Below, piece after piece: positions 41,776-51,009 of a DNA stretch of 64,000 bases. Each line of letters opens with the position of its first letter. Position 1 is the first letter of the stretch. The notes beneath the pieces are model-generated. The model was given only the letters and a program-made list of their open reading frames with translations, did no database searches and was not told where the DNA came from. The stretch is taken from assembly GCA_005518205.2 (NCBI GenBank), contig RFFC02000025.1, forward strand, positions 53,544-117,543, read 5' to 3'. The translations under genes and the position numbers were made by a program. The DNA is from Hormoscilla sp. GUM202. Its GTDB lineage: Bacteria > Cyanobacteriota > Cyanobacteriia > Cyanobacteriales > Desertifilaceae.

Positions 41776-42262
41776 GGGTGTGGTCAAAAGTAATTGTTTA
41801 TTGGGGAACTCTTCACATGGAACGGTTAACGGTTGCCAACGGGCGCAAGACCACTAAAACCCCAACCGAGAGGTTTTCAACCCCAACCGAGAGGTTTTCA
41901 ACCCCAACCGAGAGGTTTTCAACCCCAACCGAGAGGTTTTCAACCCCAACCGAGAGGTTTTCAACCCCAACCGAGAGGTTTTCAACCTCAACCGAGAGGT
42001 TTTCAACCCCAACCGAGAGGTTTTCAACCCCAACCGAGAGGTTTTCAACCTCAACCGAGAGGTTTTCAACCTCAACCGAGAGGTTTTCAACCCCAACCGA
42101 GAGGTTTTTAACCCTAACAGTGGGGCACCGGTGCGCTCACTTGTAGTTGATAGCCGGGTGCATCGCGTGATGCATGTAATATAGCCCGCTTCGATATCTT
42201 TGCCTGCGCTCATGTCCCAGGGGACATGGCTGCCGTGTACCCAACGGGCGCAAGACCACGAA
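41776..42262. repeat. Composite of GGGTGTGGTC element arms around a minisatellite
   Basis: AGGGTGTGGTCAAAAGTAAT at 41776 is a left end of the GGGTGTGGTC family. GGGCGCAAGACCAC right arms occur at 41839-41852 and again at 42246-42259, both lacking the final CACCC. Between them lie the 21-bp array (41861-42112), a GCCGGGTGCATCGCGTGATG fragment and a GTCCCAGGGGAC stem also found in the 57.0- and 60.4-kb elements. Confidence 0.6.
41861..42112. repeat. 21-bp tandem array (12 units)
   Basis: Twelve units of CCAACCGAGAGGTTTTCAAC + C are nearly identical, with only C/T changes. Because 21 is divisible by three, all frames stay open (TPTERFS or PQPRGFQ heptapeptides). The start codons lie in repeat DNA and no ribosome site is seen, so I treat it as a minisatellite and not a gene. 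Confidence 0.85.
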
Positions 42263-42553
42263 GGGAGTCCGGAGTTGCCAGAGCCGTCGTCGGTATCGTC
42301 CACCGATCCCACTTTTCTCTCCTCACTCCCCACCCTAAAGGGTGAGGCTATCCACTCCCCAGGAGAAATTTATTGCTATCCCTTGAAGTCTTGGGGCTGC
42401 TGGGCACTCCTATGGTAAGGCTTGACGAGCTGGATGGGTTTGACAGGTTCAACGGGTGCGATCGGCTCGGCTGGTGCGACAGGCGCGACTTGATTTAAAA
42501 TATCCCTGACCATTTTTTTCATGACTTCCCTTCTCTACTGACTGTTTTTTTCT
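42263..42553. other. Gene-free stretch
   Basis: No gene was recognised. A minus-strand frame at 42449-42727 crosses a MITE-like element and has no family features. Confidence 0.5.
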
Positions 42554-42671
42554 TATAGCAAGTCGTTCATGAGTTGTGCAACTGGCTTTTTTGGGCTCAA
42601 CCATTGCAAGGAAAAACTTGAGCGCCGCTATCCCCCGGAAAATTTGCACAAATGATTTAGACTCACTATAC
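42554..42671. mobile_element. MITE-like element with TATAG ends, copy 1
   Basis: The 118-bp element runs from TATAGCAAGTCGTTCATGAG to TGATTTAGACTCACTATA. Its imperfect inverted ends (TATAGCAAGTC against TATAGTGAGTC, then TTGTGCAA) and similarity to 56785-56905 mark a repeated element of the TA-targeting (IS630/Tc1-like) type. It is non-coding. Confidence 0.7.
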
Positions 42672-42811
42672 CATAAACGAGGCGAGGTTATCGCCTTTAT
42701 TCCCTGTCCTCCGAGAACGACAATCAACCATCAACATTTTGTGAATAGCTAATTGTGAATGACTAATTGCCACTCTCAATTCTTAATTCTCTCCGAACCA
42801 TTCTCAACTCT

Positions 42812-44716
42812 CTATGAACCATCAGCATATGCTGCCGATGGCATGGGCACTTCCTTCACCGTTGGTAGCTGACTTAGAGTGAGACGGGTAGTGGTGGTGC
42901 CACCTGAGAGTTTATTGAGGAGTTTGGGTTTGGGGTCGTGGATCAGGCAGATCAGGCGATCGCCCGATTGCCAAGGTTGTCCAGCCCGTACCACTTGTAG
43001 CATGTTTTGCCGTTCTAGCAACAGGGGCACTACCTTGCCCGCATCAATTAATGCTTGCAGATAAGTCTGTTGAAAGGCAAACCCCGGATCTTGAAGCACC
43101 GTTTCCACCAACTTCACCTGGCCGTCATCCAGATACTGGTTCCAATTCTTCAAGGGTAAATCAAAAGTCAGGGCAGGCTGCACCTTGCTGGATGTAGACT
43201 TACTGTCAGGATTTTTGGGAAACACGGCCAACACTCGGGGCGGATCGAATTCCTCTGCGGCCCGCTGTGCTAGCACGAAGTTTACCTCCCCATTTTTAGT
43301 CATCGCTAGGAATGTCCCCATTGATTCTAATCCCGCCTCTTCTAGAACCTGAGTATCCATCGCACTACTCAAAAACACCCGCAGATTTTCATTTTCTGCT
43401 TGCTTGACTGCTGCTGCATTGGTGTCAATTAGCACTACAGACTCATCTCGTTCTTGGAACATACGGGCAATCAGACGGGCCAAAGGATTTGAACCGACGA
43501 TCACAGCCCCCTGACGTCCAGTGGCGGTGACTTGCAATAGAGAAGCTACCAATTGAGCTGTCAGTCCTTGCATCACTACTGTAATCATAATTGTTAGGAA
43601 TACCAGTGCTTCGATCGAGTCACCGCCGCTGATTTGAGCTTGGGTCAGCAAAATGACAAACAAAGAAGCTACTGATGCTGAAACAATACCCTTGGGTCCA
43701 ATCCAGCTAACAAATAGCTTCTGACGCCAGTTGAGTCCGCTGCCGATCGTGCAAATCCAGATGGAAAGGGGGCGCACTAGGAACATTAGCACTAACACGG
43801 TGAACAGACTTCCCCACCCCAAGGCCACAATACTTGCCAGAGATAGGTCTGCTGCCAGGAGAATAAATAGCACGGAAACAGCTAAAACAGTCAGCTGACC
43901 CTTAAATCGGCGCAAGTTCCGCAGTTCTGGCACATTAGCAGCACTCAGGACCAGTCCCCCTACCACTGTTGTCATCAGTCCCGACTCGTCCCGGATATAT
44001 TGGGCAAAGCCATACAAGCCCCACAAACCTGCTAATACTACCAGATTTTTTAGTTCTTCCGAGAGAATGTCAGCTTGCTTGAGAAACTGGCCCAGGGCCC
44101 AGCCTCCCGAGGCCCCGATCGCCATTCCAATGCCCAGACGGATGACTAAACCCGTGAGTAACTTTTGCGGATCGGCATCGCCGCCATTTAAGACCACATC
44201 TAGCACTAAGACAGCCAGAATAGCTCCCACTGGGTCGATCAGCACCCCTTCACTTTCCAGTAAAGTGGCTACTTGCCGATCGACCTGTACCTGCTTGAGC
44301 AGCGGACCAATCACCGTCGGTCCGGTGACCACTACCAAAGAGGCGTAGAGAAAGGCCAGCGGCCAGGGGAATTCGGCTAAGAAATGAGCAGCAACTCCAC
44401 CTCCAATGAGGGTGATTACAGGCCCGATCGTGACTAAATTCCGGAGACTGCTAGAAATTTTACTCAAGTCTCGCACTTGCAGATTCAGTCCCCCTTCAAA
44501 CAGAATTAAAGCAACTGACAGAGAGACAATCACTTCTAGACCATCTCCCAGCAACTGGGGATGAATCAAACTCAAGCCATCTGGTCCCAAGAGGATGCCG
44601 AACAATAGTAAGAATACAATGCCGGGGACTTTCAGGTACTTACCCAGGACCTGAGCGCCGATGCCTGCCATGACGGTAATCACCATCAGCACAGTAATAT
44701 CAAAAGGTGCTTCCAT
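42812..44716 (-). CDS. Na+(cation)/H+ antiporter with TrkA-N domain
   Basis: The 634-residue protein starts at MEAPFDITVLMVITVMAGIG; the frame upstream to 44779 is atypical. Twelve or so membrane segments form a CPA/NhaP-type exchanger with FEGGLNLQVRDL and TLLESEGVLIDPVGAILAVL, where the Asp is the ion-binding residue. A cytosolic Rossmann/TrkA-N-like domain follows (GAVIVGSNPLARLIARMFQE, VVLIDTNAAAVKQAENENLR). A C-terminal region of about 100 residues completes it. It probably exchanges Na+ or K+ for protons across the plasma or thylakoid membrane, with nucleotide control through the TrkA part. Confidence 0.92.
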   Translation of the reverse strand: MEAPFDITVLMVITVMAGIGAQVLGKYLKVPGIVFLLLFGILLGPDGLSLIHPQLLGDGLEVIVSLSVALILFEGGLNLQVRDLSKISSSLRNLVTIGPVITLIGGGVAAHFLAEFPWPLAFLYASLVVVTGPTVIGPLLKQVQVDRQVATLLESEGVLIDPVGAILAVLVLDVVLNGGDADPQKLLTGLVIRLGIGMAIGASGGWALGQFLKQADILSEELKNLVVLAGLWGLYGFAQYIRDESGLMTTVVGGLVLSAANVPELRNLRRFKGQLTVLAVSVLFILLAADLSLASIVALGWGSLFTVLVLMFLVRPLSIWICTIGSGLNWRQKLFVSWIGPKGIVSASVASLFVILLTQAQISGGDSIEALVFLTIMITVVMQGLTAQLVASLLQVTATGRQGAVIVGSNPLARLIARMFQERDESVVLIDTNAAAVKQAENENLRVFLSSAMDTQVLEEAGLESMGTFLAMTKNGEVNFVLAQRAAEEFDPPRVLAVFPKNPDSKSTSSKVQPALTFDLPLKNWNQYLDDGQVKLVETVLQDPGFAFQQTYLQALIDAGKVVPLLLERQNMLQVVRAGQPWQSGDRLICLIHDPKPKLLNKLSGGTTTTRLTLSQLPTVKEVPMPSAAYADGS

Positions 44717-44795
44717 AATGCAATGTTTTGTTTGTTGTCGCCCAGTTTGTTGTGGCGCTAAAGCGCCAGAGGTGGGCAATGCCCACCTACGCTAT

Positions 44796-46001
44796 CTATT
44801 CTGGTAACTGATACTGGGATACAATCCGCTGGGCATATTCTGGCACATGTGCTGCTAATTTCTCTGGGTGATGGCGCTTCACGTACAGATAATTGCGAGT
44901 GAAGTGGGAATCTATGGAGAAACGAGCATATTCTAAACCTTTTGGTCCAATTTTTTCAATTACCACACCCATGAGTTTTGCGGCCCACATGGGGAGAGTC
45001 ACCCCTTTGTCATAGGCGGGAATGCTTTGTTGCACGGCTTGATGCCTGTCTCCTTTGGACATCACGGGCCTAGTTTCCACTAGCCGATCTACTAAGTCTA
45101 GCATTTCTTGTCCCCGATCGTTCCGGACTAGAATCCACTGCCAACCAAAGGGTGCGCCCATGTAGCCTACGACTAAGTCTGCCAGAGAATTGACATAATC
45201 AAAGCAACTCATGCAGGAGGGGGCAAAGACATCTTTGAGTTCTTTGGTATTCAGTCCGAAAAAGGGGACTTTTTCTATGGAACCATCTGCATGTTTGAAA
45301 TGGACCTGAAAATCCTGCATGAATTCATAATGTACTACGGTATCGGGCGATCGGCTGGTGGTGTCCAGGAATTTCTGCAACCCGGCGCGGGTGACGTTAT
45401 CTACGCAGGGGGTGCCTAAAACGTAGAGTTTTTCTAATCCTAGCTGTTTCTCGACGGCCCGTAATGCTTCGATCTGACAACCGACGCCAATGACTAGGAG
45501 GCGCTGCATCCCGGATTTTTCCACTTCTTCTAATACGGAAAGGTTAGGAGAGAGGGTGGGTTTGTTCACCCGGGCGGCGAGAATTTCTTCAGGCGATCGG
45601 GCGATAATGGGCATGGGTTGAAAGCGGTCTTCCTTGGTATTTTGCACGCAGACGACCCCTTCGACTTTGCCGCTAGTTAGCATTTCAATGGCAATGCTAC
45701 TGACAATACCCGTCCATTGTGCCCCTTCTATGGGCTGAGTTTTCCGCGCTGCCATCATGGTTTGATGGACGCCGAAGTACCGATCGTCCTCTTTGTCTAG
45801 ATCGCGCGATCGCCCGTGGGTTTGGGTTTCCAGTTGGGGGATCTGCTGATTAAGGAAAGCACAGGCTTCCTTGACATAATGGATGTAGTATGTATCGCAC
45901 AGCCCGCATTCGCTACAGAGTTCCTTGGCAGGGCGAGGGCTACCGGGTTTGAGGGCTTTGGCCTTTTTGTGCTTGGGGGTTTGTTGTATGGTTGAGGTCA
46001 T
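44796..46001 (-). CDS. bciB: F420H2-dehydrogenase beta-type protein, BciB-like
   Basis: The 401-residue iron-sulfur flavoprotein has an N-terminal cluster motif ELCSECGLCDTYYIHYVKEA, a middle VLGTPCVDNVTRAGLQKFL and a second cysteine group FAPSCMSCFDYVNSLADLVV. This is the FrhB/FpoF family. Its cyanobacterial members include Slr1923, a BciB-type ferredoxin-dependent divinyl chlorophyllide reductase, and plant relatives reduce 7-hydroxymethyl chlorophyll. It is likely a chlorophyll synthesis enzyme. The start at 46001 (MTSTIQQTPKHKK) follows AGAAAGA, with TATAAT close upstream. The alternative start at 46037 would overlap that promoter. Confidence 0.85.
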   Translation of the reverse strand: MTSTIQQTPKHKKAKALKPGSPRPAKELCSECGLCDTYYIHYVKEACAFLNQQIPQLETQTHGRSRDLDKEDDRYFGVHQTMMAARKTQPIEGAQWTGIVSSIAIEMLTSGKVEGVVCVQNTKEDRFQPMPIIARSPEEILAARVNKPTLSPNLSVLEEVEKSGMQRLLVIGVGCQIEALRAVEKQLGLEKLYVLGTPCVDNVTRAGLQKFLDTTSRSPDTVVHYEFMQDFQVHFKHADGSIEKVPFFGLNTKELKDVFAPSCMSCFDYVNSLADLVVGYMGAPFGWQWILVRNDRGQEMLDLVDRLVETRPVMSKGDRHQAVQQSIPAYDKGVTLPMWAAKLMGVVIEKIGPKGLEYARFSIDSHFTRNYLYVKRHHPEKLAAHVPEYAQRIVSQYQLPE

Positions 46002-46075
46002 TCTTTCTATTATACTGAGATCTGCTTTCTCAACCATACCTCATAGGCCATCAAGTGTGCTATCTTAATTGATAA

Positions 46076-46106
46076 GAAACCAGGTTTTTTGTCAAAACCT
46101 GGTTTC
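46076..46106. terminator. Possible terminator hairpin
   Basis: Arms GAAACCAGGTTTT and AAAACCTGGTTTC are perfect, with a TTGTC loop. It lies downstream of the minus-strand gene at 46159-46584, upstream of bciB. AT-rich sequence follows on the minus side. Confidence 0.5.
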
Positions 46107-46158
46107 TGGGCCACTGGTGAATATGGCCCCAGCAAAAGTAAGATGGGCCATCCTCACC

Positions 46159-46584
46159 TTACTTATTGGCAAACCGCTGCTTTATAGTCCTTACAGCATC
46201 CCTTGGGTTGGGGGGCAAAATTGTCGAATTACTCAATTTTTTGAGAAACCCTAACTCACGATCGTAAGGTATGGGCATAATAAATACTGGTGTAGGTTTG
46301 GCAATATTAACATGCTTATTATTCTTCACGGAGTTATAGAAGCTGGGACAATCGCCACTGGCGAAAGTGATTTCAATCATTCTCCAAGTCGAAGCCCAAA
46401 AATGATCGTCAAGTAGCGCGAGTAAACAGTCACAATTTTCAATGTCATTCTCAATTTTATCATATCCAATACATTCTAGGTAGCAGATAATCTGACAGCC
46501 TTCTGCTTCTAGCATGCGAGTCATATTCAGAAACATCTCATCCTGATAATCGCCAGGAGATATGTAGATTTTAAAATTGTCCAT
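46159..46584 (-). CDS. Small protein with TIR/nucleoside-deoxyribosyltransferase-like pattern
   Basis: The 141-residue protein begins MDNFKIYISPGDYQDEMFLN and shows alternating strands and helices: FLNMTRMLEAEGCQIICYLE, then DIENCDCLLALLDDHFWAST and WRMIEITFASGDCPSF. A hydrophobic strand ending in DCLLALLD followed by an E-x-x-F/YA helix is the pattern of TIR-like and nucleoside 2-deoxyribosyltransferase folds, with the Glu of MIEITFA at the catalytic position. The call is by pattern only. No partner gene identifies a defence role. Confidence 0.5.
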   Translation of the reverse strand: MDNFKIYISPGDYQDEMFLNMTRMLEAEGCQIICYLECIGYDKIENDIENCDCLLALLDDHFWASTWRMIEITFASGDCPSFYNSVKNNKHVNIAKPTPVFIMPIPYDRELGFLKKLSNSTILPPNPRDAVRTIKQRFANK

Positions 46585-46883
46585 TTTTTAATTATCTTGC
46601 TACACTTCATCAAACTGTTAACAAACATCATCAACGGTTTCATTCTACGAGTTGTGCGAAATGTATTATCAGTATTTTTTCGGAGTACCGGTATGAGCTT
46701 TTATCCTGAATTTGACCATCCTGACCTTGAAAAACTAATCGATCGCTTTCAAAAATTGCCGATCGCAGGAGAAGAAGATCCATTAGTGAATTAGCTATTA
46801 CGATCGGAGAAAAGGGCGAGGCAGGTATTAGCTTTTTGCAGAGTCAAATGAAACATGCAGATCCAGCTAGGTTGGTAGGTATT

Positions 46884-49288
46884 GTGTGATTCGTTTAGTG
46901 TAAACCACCGGTGTAAAACAAGGTGGGGGACCACTAGCAGGGTTCCATTAGCCCTGACAACTTACAGATGATGGTGGTGCAAGTCCACCCGTCCAGGTGC
47001 AGGAATGACAGCACATTCCCTATGGTAGAGATGGCATCAATCCATAAAGCGGGAATGAAAGGCGCTCTGACTGGTAGCCTAAACTGGTTAACGTCGAGCA
47101 AGTAGTCATGATGAGCGTAAGCGAAGGTTCACAAACGTCGTCACCAACAACCAGTGTAATAAGGCTGTAGCACAGAAATGTGCAGGCACTGGCCCAAAAA
47201 GGGAAAGGATACAGGTCGTTGGCGGGTAATTCTCCGACCAACAAGCACTGACAATAAACCCGGCGGAGAGAACCCATCTAAAACTACAACCAATCGTCTG
47301 TAGGAACGAAGTAACCCGGTTATGTACTCTCTATCACCGGTCGATAGATAGAGTAGCCACCAAAGGCGCAACATCTGCTTACATCTGGCAGGTCATAGCT
47401 GGGAAGGATTGAGCGGAGAAGCAAATGCCTGTCTGTAATGGACAGGAGAAGCTGACGCCCTCACGATCAAGTCAAATGTAAAGTTGTGAGTAACAGTACA
47501 AACGTTATGAGCACGGTAAATAAACCGATGAATGAATGGAGGGCAGTTCCCTGGCGAAAGCTAGAGAGGAAAGTCTTCAAGCTGCAAAAACGAATTTACA
47601 GAGCGGCACAACGTGGTGATAAGCGTACAGTTCGCAAACTCCAGAGGTTACTAAGCAAATCCTGGTCTGCCAAGTGTCTGGCGGTAAGACGGGTGACACA
47701 AGACAACCAAGGGAAGAACACTGCCGGTGTGGATGGCGTGAAGACGTTGACCCCAGAGCAAAGATTGGAACTGGTAAGAGAGCTTAAAGTCGGAAACAAG
47801 GCCAAACCAGCTCGAAGAGTCTGGATACCAAAGCCAGGAAAGACAGAAAAGCGTCCATTAGGAATACCCGTAATGTATGACAGAGCACTACAAGGACTGG
47901 TGAAGAGTGCGCTAGAACCGGAATGGGAAGCGTACTTTGAGGCCAATTCTTACGGCTTTAGGCCAGGTAGAGGGTGCCATGATGCAATCGGAGCAATATT
48001 TAGCAGCATCAATCAAAAGGCCAAATGGGTCTTAGATGCCGACATAGCCAAATGCTTCGATAGAATTGACCATAAAGCGCTGTTGGAAAAATTGAATACC
48101 CTACCTATCATACGTAGACAAATACGCGCCTGGCTAAAAGCAGGTGTGATAGATGGGAAGGAAATGTTCGAGACAACGGAAGGAACTCCCCAGGGTGGGG
48201 TCATATCGCCTCTGCTGGCAAATGTGGCCCTACATGGATTAGAAGAAAAAGTAAAATCCTTAGCAGGAAACAATGTTGTTAAGCGACAAAATCTGACAGT
48301 AGTCAGATATGCTGATGACTTTGTGGTAATGCATAAGGACAAAGAGATGGTTGAAATGGCGCAAAAGGTCATAGCGGATTGGTTGAGAGGAATAGGGTTG
48401 GAGCTAAAACATGAGAAAACACAGATTACTCATACGTTGAAGGGAGAAAATCCGGGATTTAACTTTCTTGGATTCAACGTGAGACAGTATGAGATAGGAA
48501 AGTATTACACAGGCAAGAACAGACATGGAAAACCCCTAGGATTCAAAACCCTAATCAAACCAAGCAAGGAATCCATAGGTAGGCACAAGGAAAGACTATC
48601 AAGCGTAGTGAAGGAACACAGGAATGCACCGCTTGCGGCATTAATAAGTAAATTAAACCCGATAATACGCGGATGGTCAAATTATTTCAGAACAGTAGTA
48701 AGCAAGGAAACTTACTCGGATATGGACTCCTACCTATGGGAGACCCTGTGGAACTGGGCAAAGAGAAGACACCCGAACAAGTCAAAGCATTGGATAGCCA
48801 AGAAGTACTGGTCGATCGGCCAGGATAGACAATGGCGATTCTGGTGTAAGACTAAAGAGGGAGAAATGGTGCTGCTACGACACAGCAATGTAGAAATAGT
48901 CAGGCACACAAAAGTCAAAGGAGAAGCGAGCGCATACGATGGTAATCTGGCATATTGGAGTACAAGATTAGGCAAAAACCCCGAGCTAAACCAAAGGGTA
49001 GCCAAGCTACTTAAGAAGCAAAAAGGAAAATGCCTAGAATGCGGACTAACGTTCATGAATGAGGACAAATGGGAGGTTGACCACATTAAACCACTATCAT
49101 TAGGTGGTAAGGACTGGTGGAACAAAATCCAGCTACTGCACAAGCATTGCCACGATAGAAAGACTGCCCGTGATGGCAGTTGCCGTATCCATGACAAGGA
49201 TGGCTTGATCGAGGAGCCGGATGAGGTGAAAGTCTCATGTCCGGTTCTGAAGACGAGTCGGAGAGGTGACTCTCAGGCTTAGTTTAAC
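46884..49288 (+). mobile_element. Group II intron with reverse transcriptase ORF
   Basis: The 2405-nt intron starts GTGTGATTCGTTTAGTG and ends after domain V (GAGCCGGATGAGGTGAAAGT then CTCATGTCCGGTTCTGAAGA) and domain VI (TCGGAGAGGTGACTCTCAGG), at about TTTAAC. The 5' ribozyme (46884-47485) precedes the maturase frame in domain IV. Both ends are supported by host-gene reading frame continuity. The class differs from the two ORF-less introns in this window, whose domain V sequence is not the same. Confidence 0.9.
47486..49282 (+). CDS. ltrA: Group II intron reverse transcriptase/maturase with HNH endonuclease
   Basis: The 598-residue protein has the RT palm and fingers (KPARRVWIPKPGKTEKRPLG, SYGFRPGRGCHDAI, DADIAKCFDRIDH, GTPQGGVISPLLANVALHGL), the catalytic box VRYADDFVVM, the maturase X domain (NPIIRGWSNYFRTVV, DSYLWETLWNWAKRRHPNKS) and a C-terminal HNH nuclease with CLECGLTF, EVDHIKPLSLGG and HKHCHDRKTARD. 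All catalytic residues appear intact, so splicing and retrohoming should be possible. The GTG start at 47486 is the first in frame. The reading frame runs into intron domain V. Confidence 0.96.
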   Translation: MSNSTNVMSTVNKPMNEWRAVPWRKLERKVFKLQKRIYRAAQRGDKRTVRKLQRLLSKSWSAKCLAVRRVTQDNQGKNTAGVDGVKTLTPEQRLELVRELKVGNKAKPARRVWIPKPGKTEKRPLGIPVMYDRALQGLVKSALEPEWEAYFEANSYGFRPGRGCHDAIGAIFSSINQKAKWVLDADIAKCFDRIDHKALLEKLNTLPIIRRQIRAWLKAGVIDGKEMFETTEGTPQGGVISPLLANVALHGLEEKVKSLAGNNVVKRQNLTVVRYADDFVVMHKDKEMVEMAQKVIADWLRGIGLELKHEKTQITHTLKGENPGFNFLGFNVRQYEIGKYYTGKNRHGKPLGFKTLIKPSKESIGRHKERLSSVVKEHRNAPLAALISKLNPIIRGWSNYFRTVVSKETYSDMDSYLWETLWNWAKRRHPNKSKHWIAKKYWSIGQDRQWRFWCKTKEGEMVLLRHSNVEIVRHTKVKGEASAYDGNLAYWSTRLGKNPELNQRVAKLLKKQKGKCLECGLTFMNEDKWEVDHIKPLSLGGKDWWNKIQLLHKHCHDRKTARDGSCRIHDKDGLIEEPDEVKVSCPVLKTSRRGDSQA

Positions 49289-49724
49289 CTCTTTGCACTC
49301 ACCCAACCGCCACAGTCAGATCCAGCATTGAGGGATTTACTCCTTGATTATCTTGAAGATGACCGATCGATGGTTGTTGCGGAAGCAGTTGATGGTCTAT
49401 GCCGACTGGATGAAAAAAATGCGGTCGATCGCGTGTTAGTCTTGAAAGAACATCCATCTCCCTATGTCAGAGGTAGCGTTCTCCGCTATATAGCACGCCT
49501 GCATCCAGAACGAGGATTTCCCTTATTGATAGCAGCACTTCAAGACTCTGATTTTATTGTCCAGCGCAGCAGATGAATTAGGGGAGTTGGGTGTAGTTGC
49601 AGCAATTCCTTATTTACGTCCAGTAATAGCTGACTCTCACTCTCATGTTCGACAGGCGGCCCAAACGGCGATCGCCCAACTCCAAGCAGAGATGGCAGCA
49701 GGTCTCGACCCGATTCCCGGATGA

Positions 49725-49925
49725 TTAATCAGATCTTAGCACCTGTCGTCAGTAAAGGTTGTCGCTAAGATTGGGTGAAGCACTTGCTATGTTATCTTAT
49801 TAGTGATGCCCAAATATATTGGGCGCAAGTGCTTCACCCCTACAGAGAAATATCCTGCTAAACTATGTTATCCAGATCCCGAAGATGCGATCGCCTTAGA
49901 TGAACCATAAATACTCAACCCTGAG
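49725..49925. other. Spacer
   Basis: No gene is visible. A CAAGTGCTTCACCC/GGTGAAGCACTTG pair (about 49777 and 49827) forms an inverted repeat. Confidence 0.5.
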
Positions 49926-50030
49926 CAAGCGCTTTAGCGCTTACTACAAACCGGCAAGCGCTAAAGCGCTTACTACAAACCGGCAAACGCAAAGCGCGTT
50001 TACTACAAACTGCGCTTACTACAAACTGCG
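49926..50030. repeat. Diverged GCAAACGCTTTAGCGTTTACT repeats
   Basis: Three to four units related to the 30.8-kb 28-bp array, with GCAAGCGCTTTAGCGCTTAC variants and the sense/antisense core switched in one unit. Confidence 0.75.
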
Positions 50031-50126
50031 CGATCGTCACCCTCCTCTACAACTTGCGGGATATAATTGATGGAAAAGTCAAGGTCTATCAACTCTATGA
50101 CTATTGTATTACCTTAATAATTTTAG

Positions 50127-50508
50127 GCATTTGCCGCCTCAGTTAGCCTAAACGGATCGACGCCATAATCTACTAACTTACTCAAAAATACGACACGCGG
50201 CACCCCTGCCATATAGTAGCTACCCCGTCAGAAGTTTCCCTTTACCTAATTCATAGAGTTTAACAGCAGAAGCAAGGCGCATTTCATCCCCTAGCTGTTT
50301 GGGTGTCAGATGCAGTGCCGACAATACCTCTTCTGGTAAGGTCATAGTAATTTCACTCATTGGATAATGGGTCTCCTTCTTCCTTAAACCGTCAGTAAGC
50401 ATAATAACACAGCTTCTGTCCACTCTACGACTGCGCCGTAGCTGTCCCCCGTATGTCCTCCCAATTTGTGATTAAACCAGACCCCGATCAGAAAGGCGAT
50501 CGCCCCGA
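50127..50508 (-). pseudogene. Decayed duplicate of the UPF0175 gene and end of cobS
   Basis: This stretch copies 51005-51397, covering the UPF0175 gene, its upstream region and the start of the cobS 3' end. Small insertions break the frame after SAVKLYELGK, and FRLTEAxLIEDLANA is lost. Only an N-terminal 46-residue frame (from 50360) remains. The duplication places it directly downstream of the intact DUF3368 gene. Confidence 0.85.
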
Positions 50509-50523
50509 CTCACAATTAACTCA

Positions 50524-51009
50524 CTAGAGTTCTCCAGCTAGCTTCAGCACAGCAGCCCGAGTAGAGGCATCCAGTCGGAAGCGAAGCGCATCAAGTTGGT
50601 CTAGTACCGGTGCTACAGCTGTCAAGTGTCCAGCTTGCTTTGCCTTCAATAGAACCCCCAGAGTACCTGTAAACTTAACACCCATCTGGCGTGCGCAGCG
50701 CCTACCAAGGGCATCATCTAGTATAACAAGGGAATCTGGGATTTCTAATGCTAGGGAGATCGCCTCTTCTTCCCCGGAACCGAGTTCAGTAACTTGTGGT
50801 AATATCTCTCTATTGATTGCTTTGCGAACTGCGATCCAAGATATAGAGACGATATTGGGAAGCGATACACCTGAGGCTATACCTATAGCTAGCTCATCAA
50901 CTACCGTCTGTGGCAGGATGATTTCGTTATACAAGATAGGGAGCAATGAGAGCAAATCAGTTTGATACAGGTATTGGATACATGAAGTATCTGCAATGAT
51001 TTTAGGCAT
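50524..51009 (-). CDS. DUF3368 PIN-like toxin
   Basis: The 161-residue protein begins MPKIIADTSCIQYLYQTDLL, the DUF3368-type N-terminus with the first PIN aspartate. LGSGEEEAISLALEIPDSLV gives the central Glu/Asp cluster, LDDALGRRCARQMGVKFTG the later acidic residue, and TLGVLLKAKQAGHLTAVAPV the typical tail. It follows the UPF0175 gene with an eight-base overlap. The pair is distinct in sequence from the 1.5-2.2 kb module but of the same two families. Confidence 0.88.
   Translation of the reverse strand: MPKIIADTSCIQYLYQTDLLSLLPILYNEIILPQTVVDELAIGIASGVSLPNIVSISWIAVRKAINREILPQVTELGSGEEEAISLALEIPDSLVILDDALGRRCARQMGVKFTGTLGVLLKAKQAGHLTAVAPVLDQLDALRFRLDASTRAAVLKLAGEL

Larger units (their letters stand above)
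46693..49724 (+). pseudogene. HEAT-repeat protein gene, frameshifted twice and carrying a group II intron
   Basis: The 5' part starts MSFYPEFDHPDLEKLIDRFQ. A frameshift near 46787 moves reading to ELAITIGEKGEAGISFLQSQ and MKHADPARLVGI. The intron occupies 46884-49288. The 3' exon continues LFALTQPPQSDPALRDLLLD then VVAEAVDGLCRLDEKNAVDR. A second frameshift near 49563 leads to ADELGELGVVAAIPYLRPVI and a stop at 49722-49724. Both intron boundaries join codons in phase. The protein would be a HEAT-repeat scaffold. With two frameshifts it is very likely non-functional, so the intron has no need to splice here. Confidence 0.85.

Noticed and set aside
41769..42333. Open frames TPTERFS, PQPRGFQ and GLKTSRL in the minisatellite
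   Set aside because: All three reading directions stay open, showing that openness comes from the 21-bp period.
42449..42727. 92-codon minus-strand gene
   Set aside because: Most of it lies in a TATAG-ended MITE and the rest has no gene-like signal.
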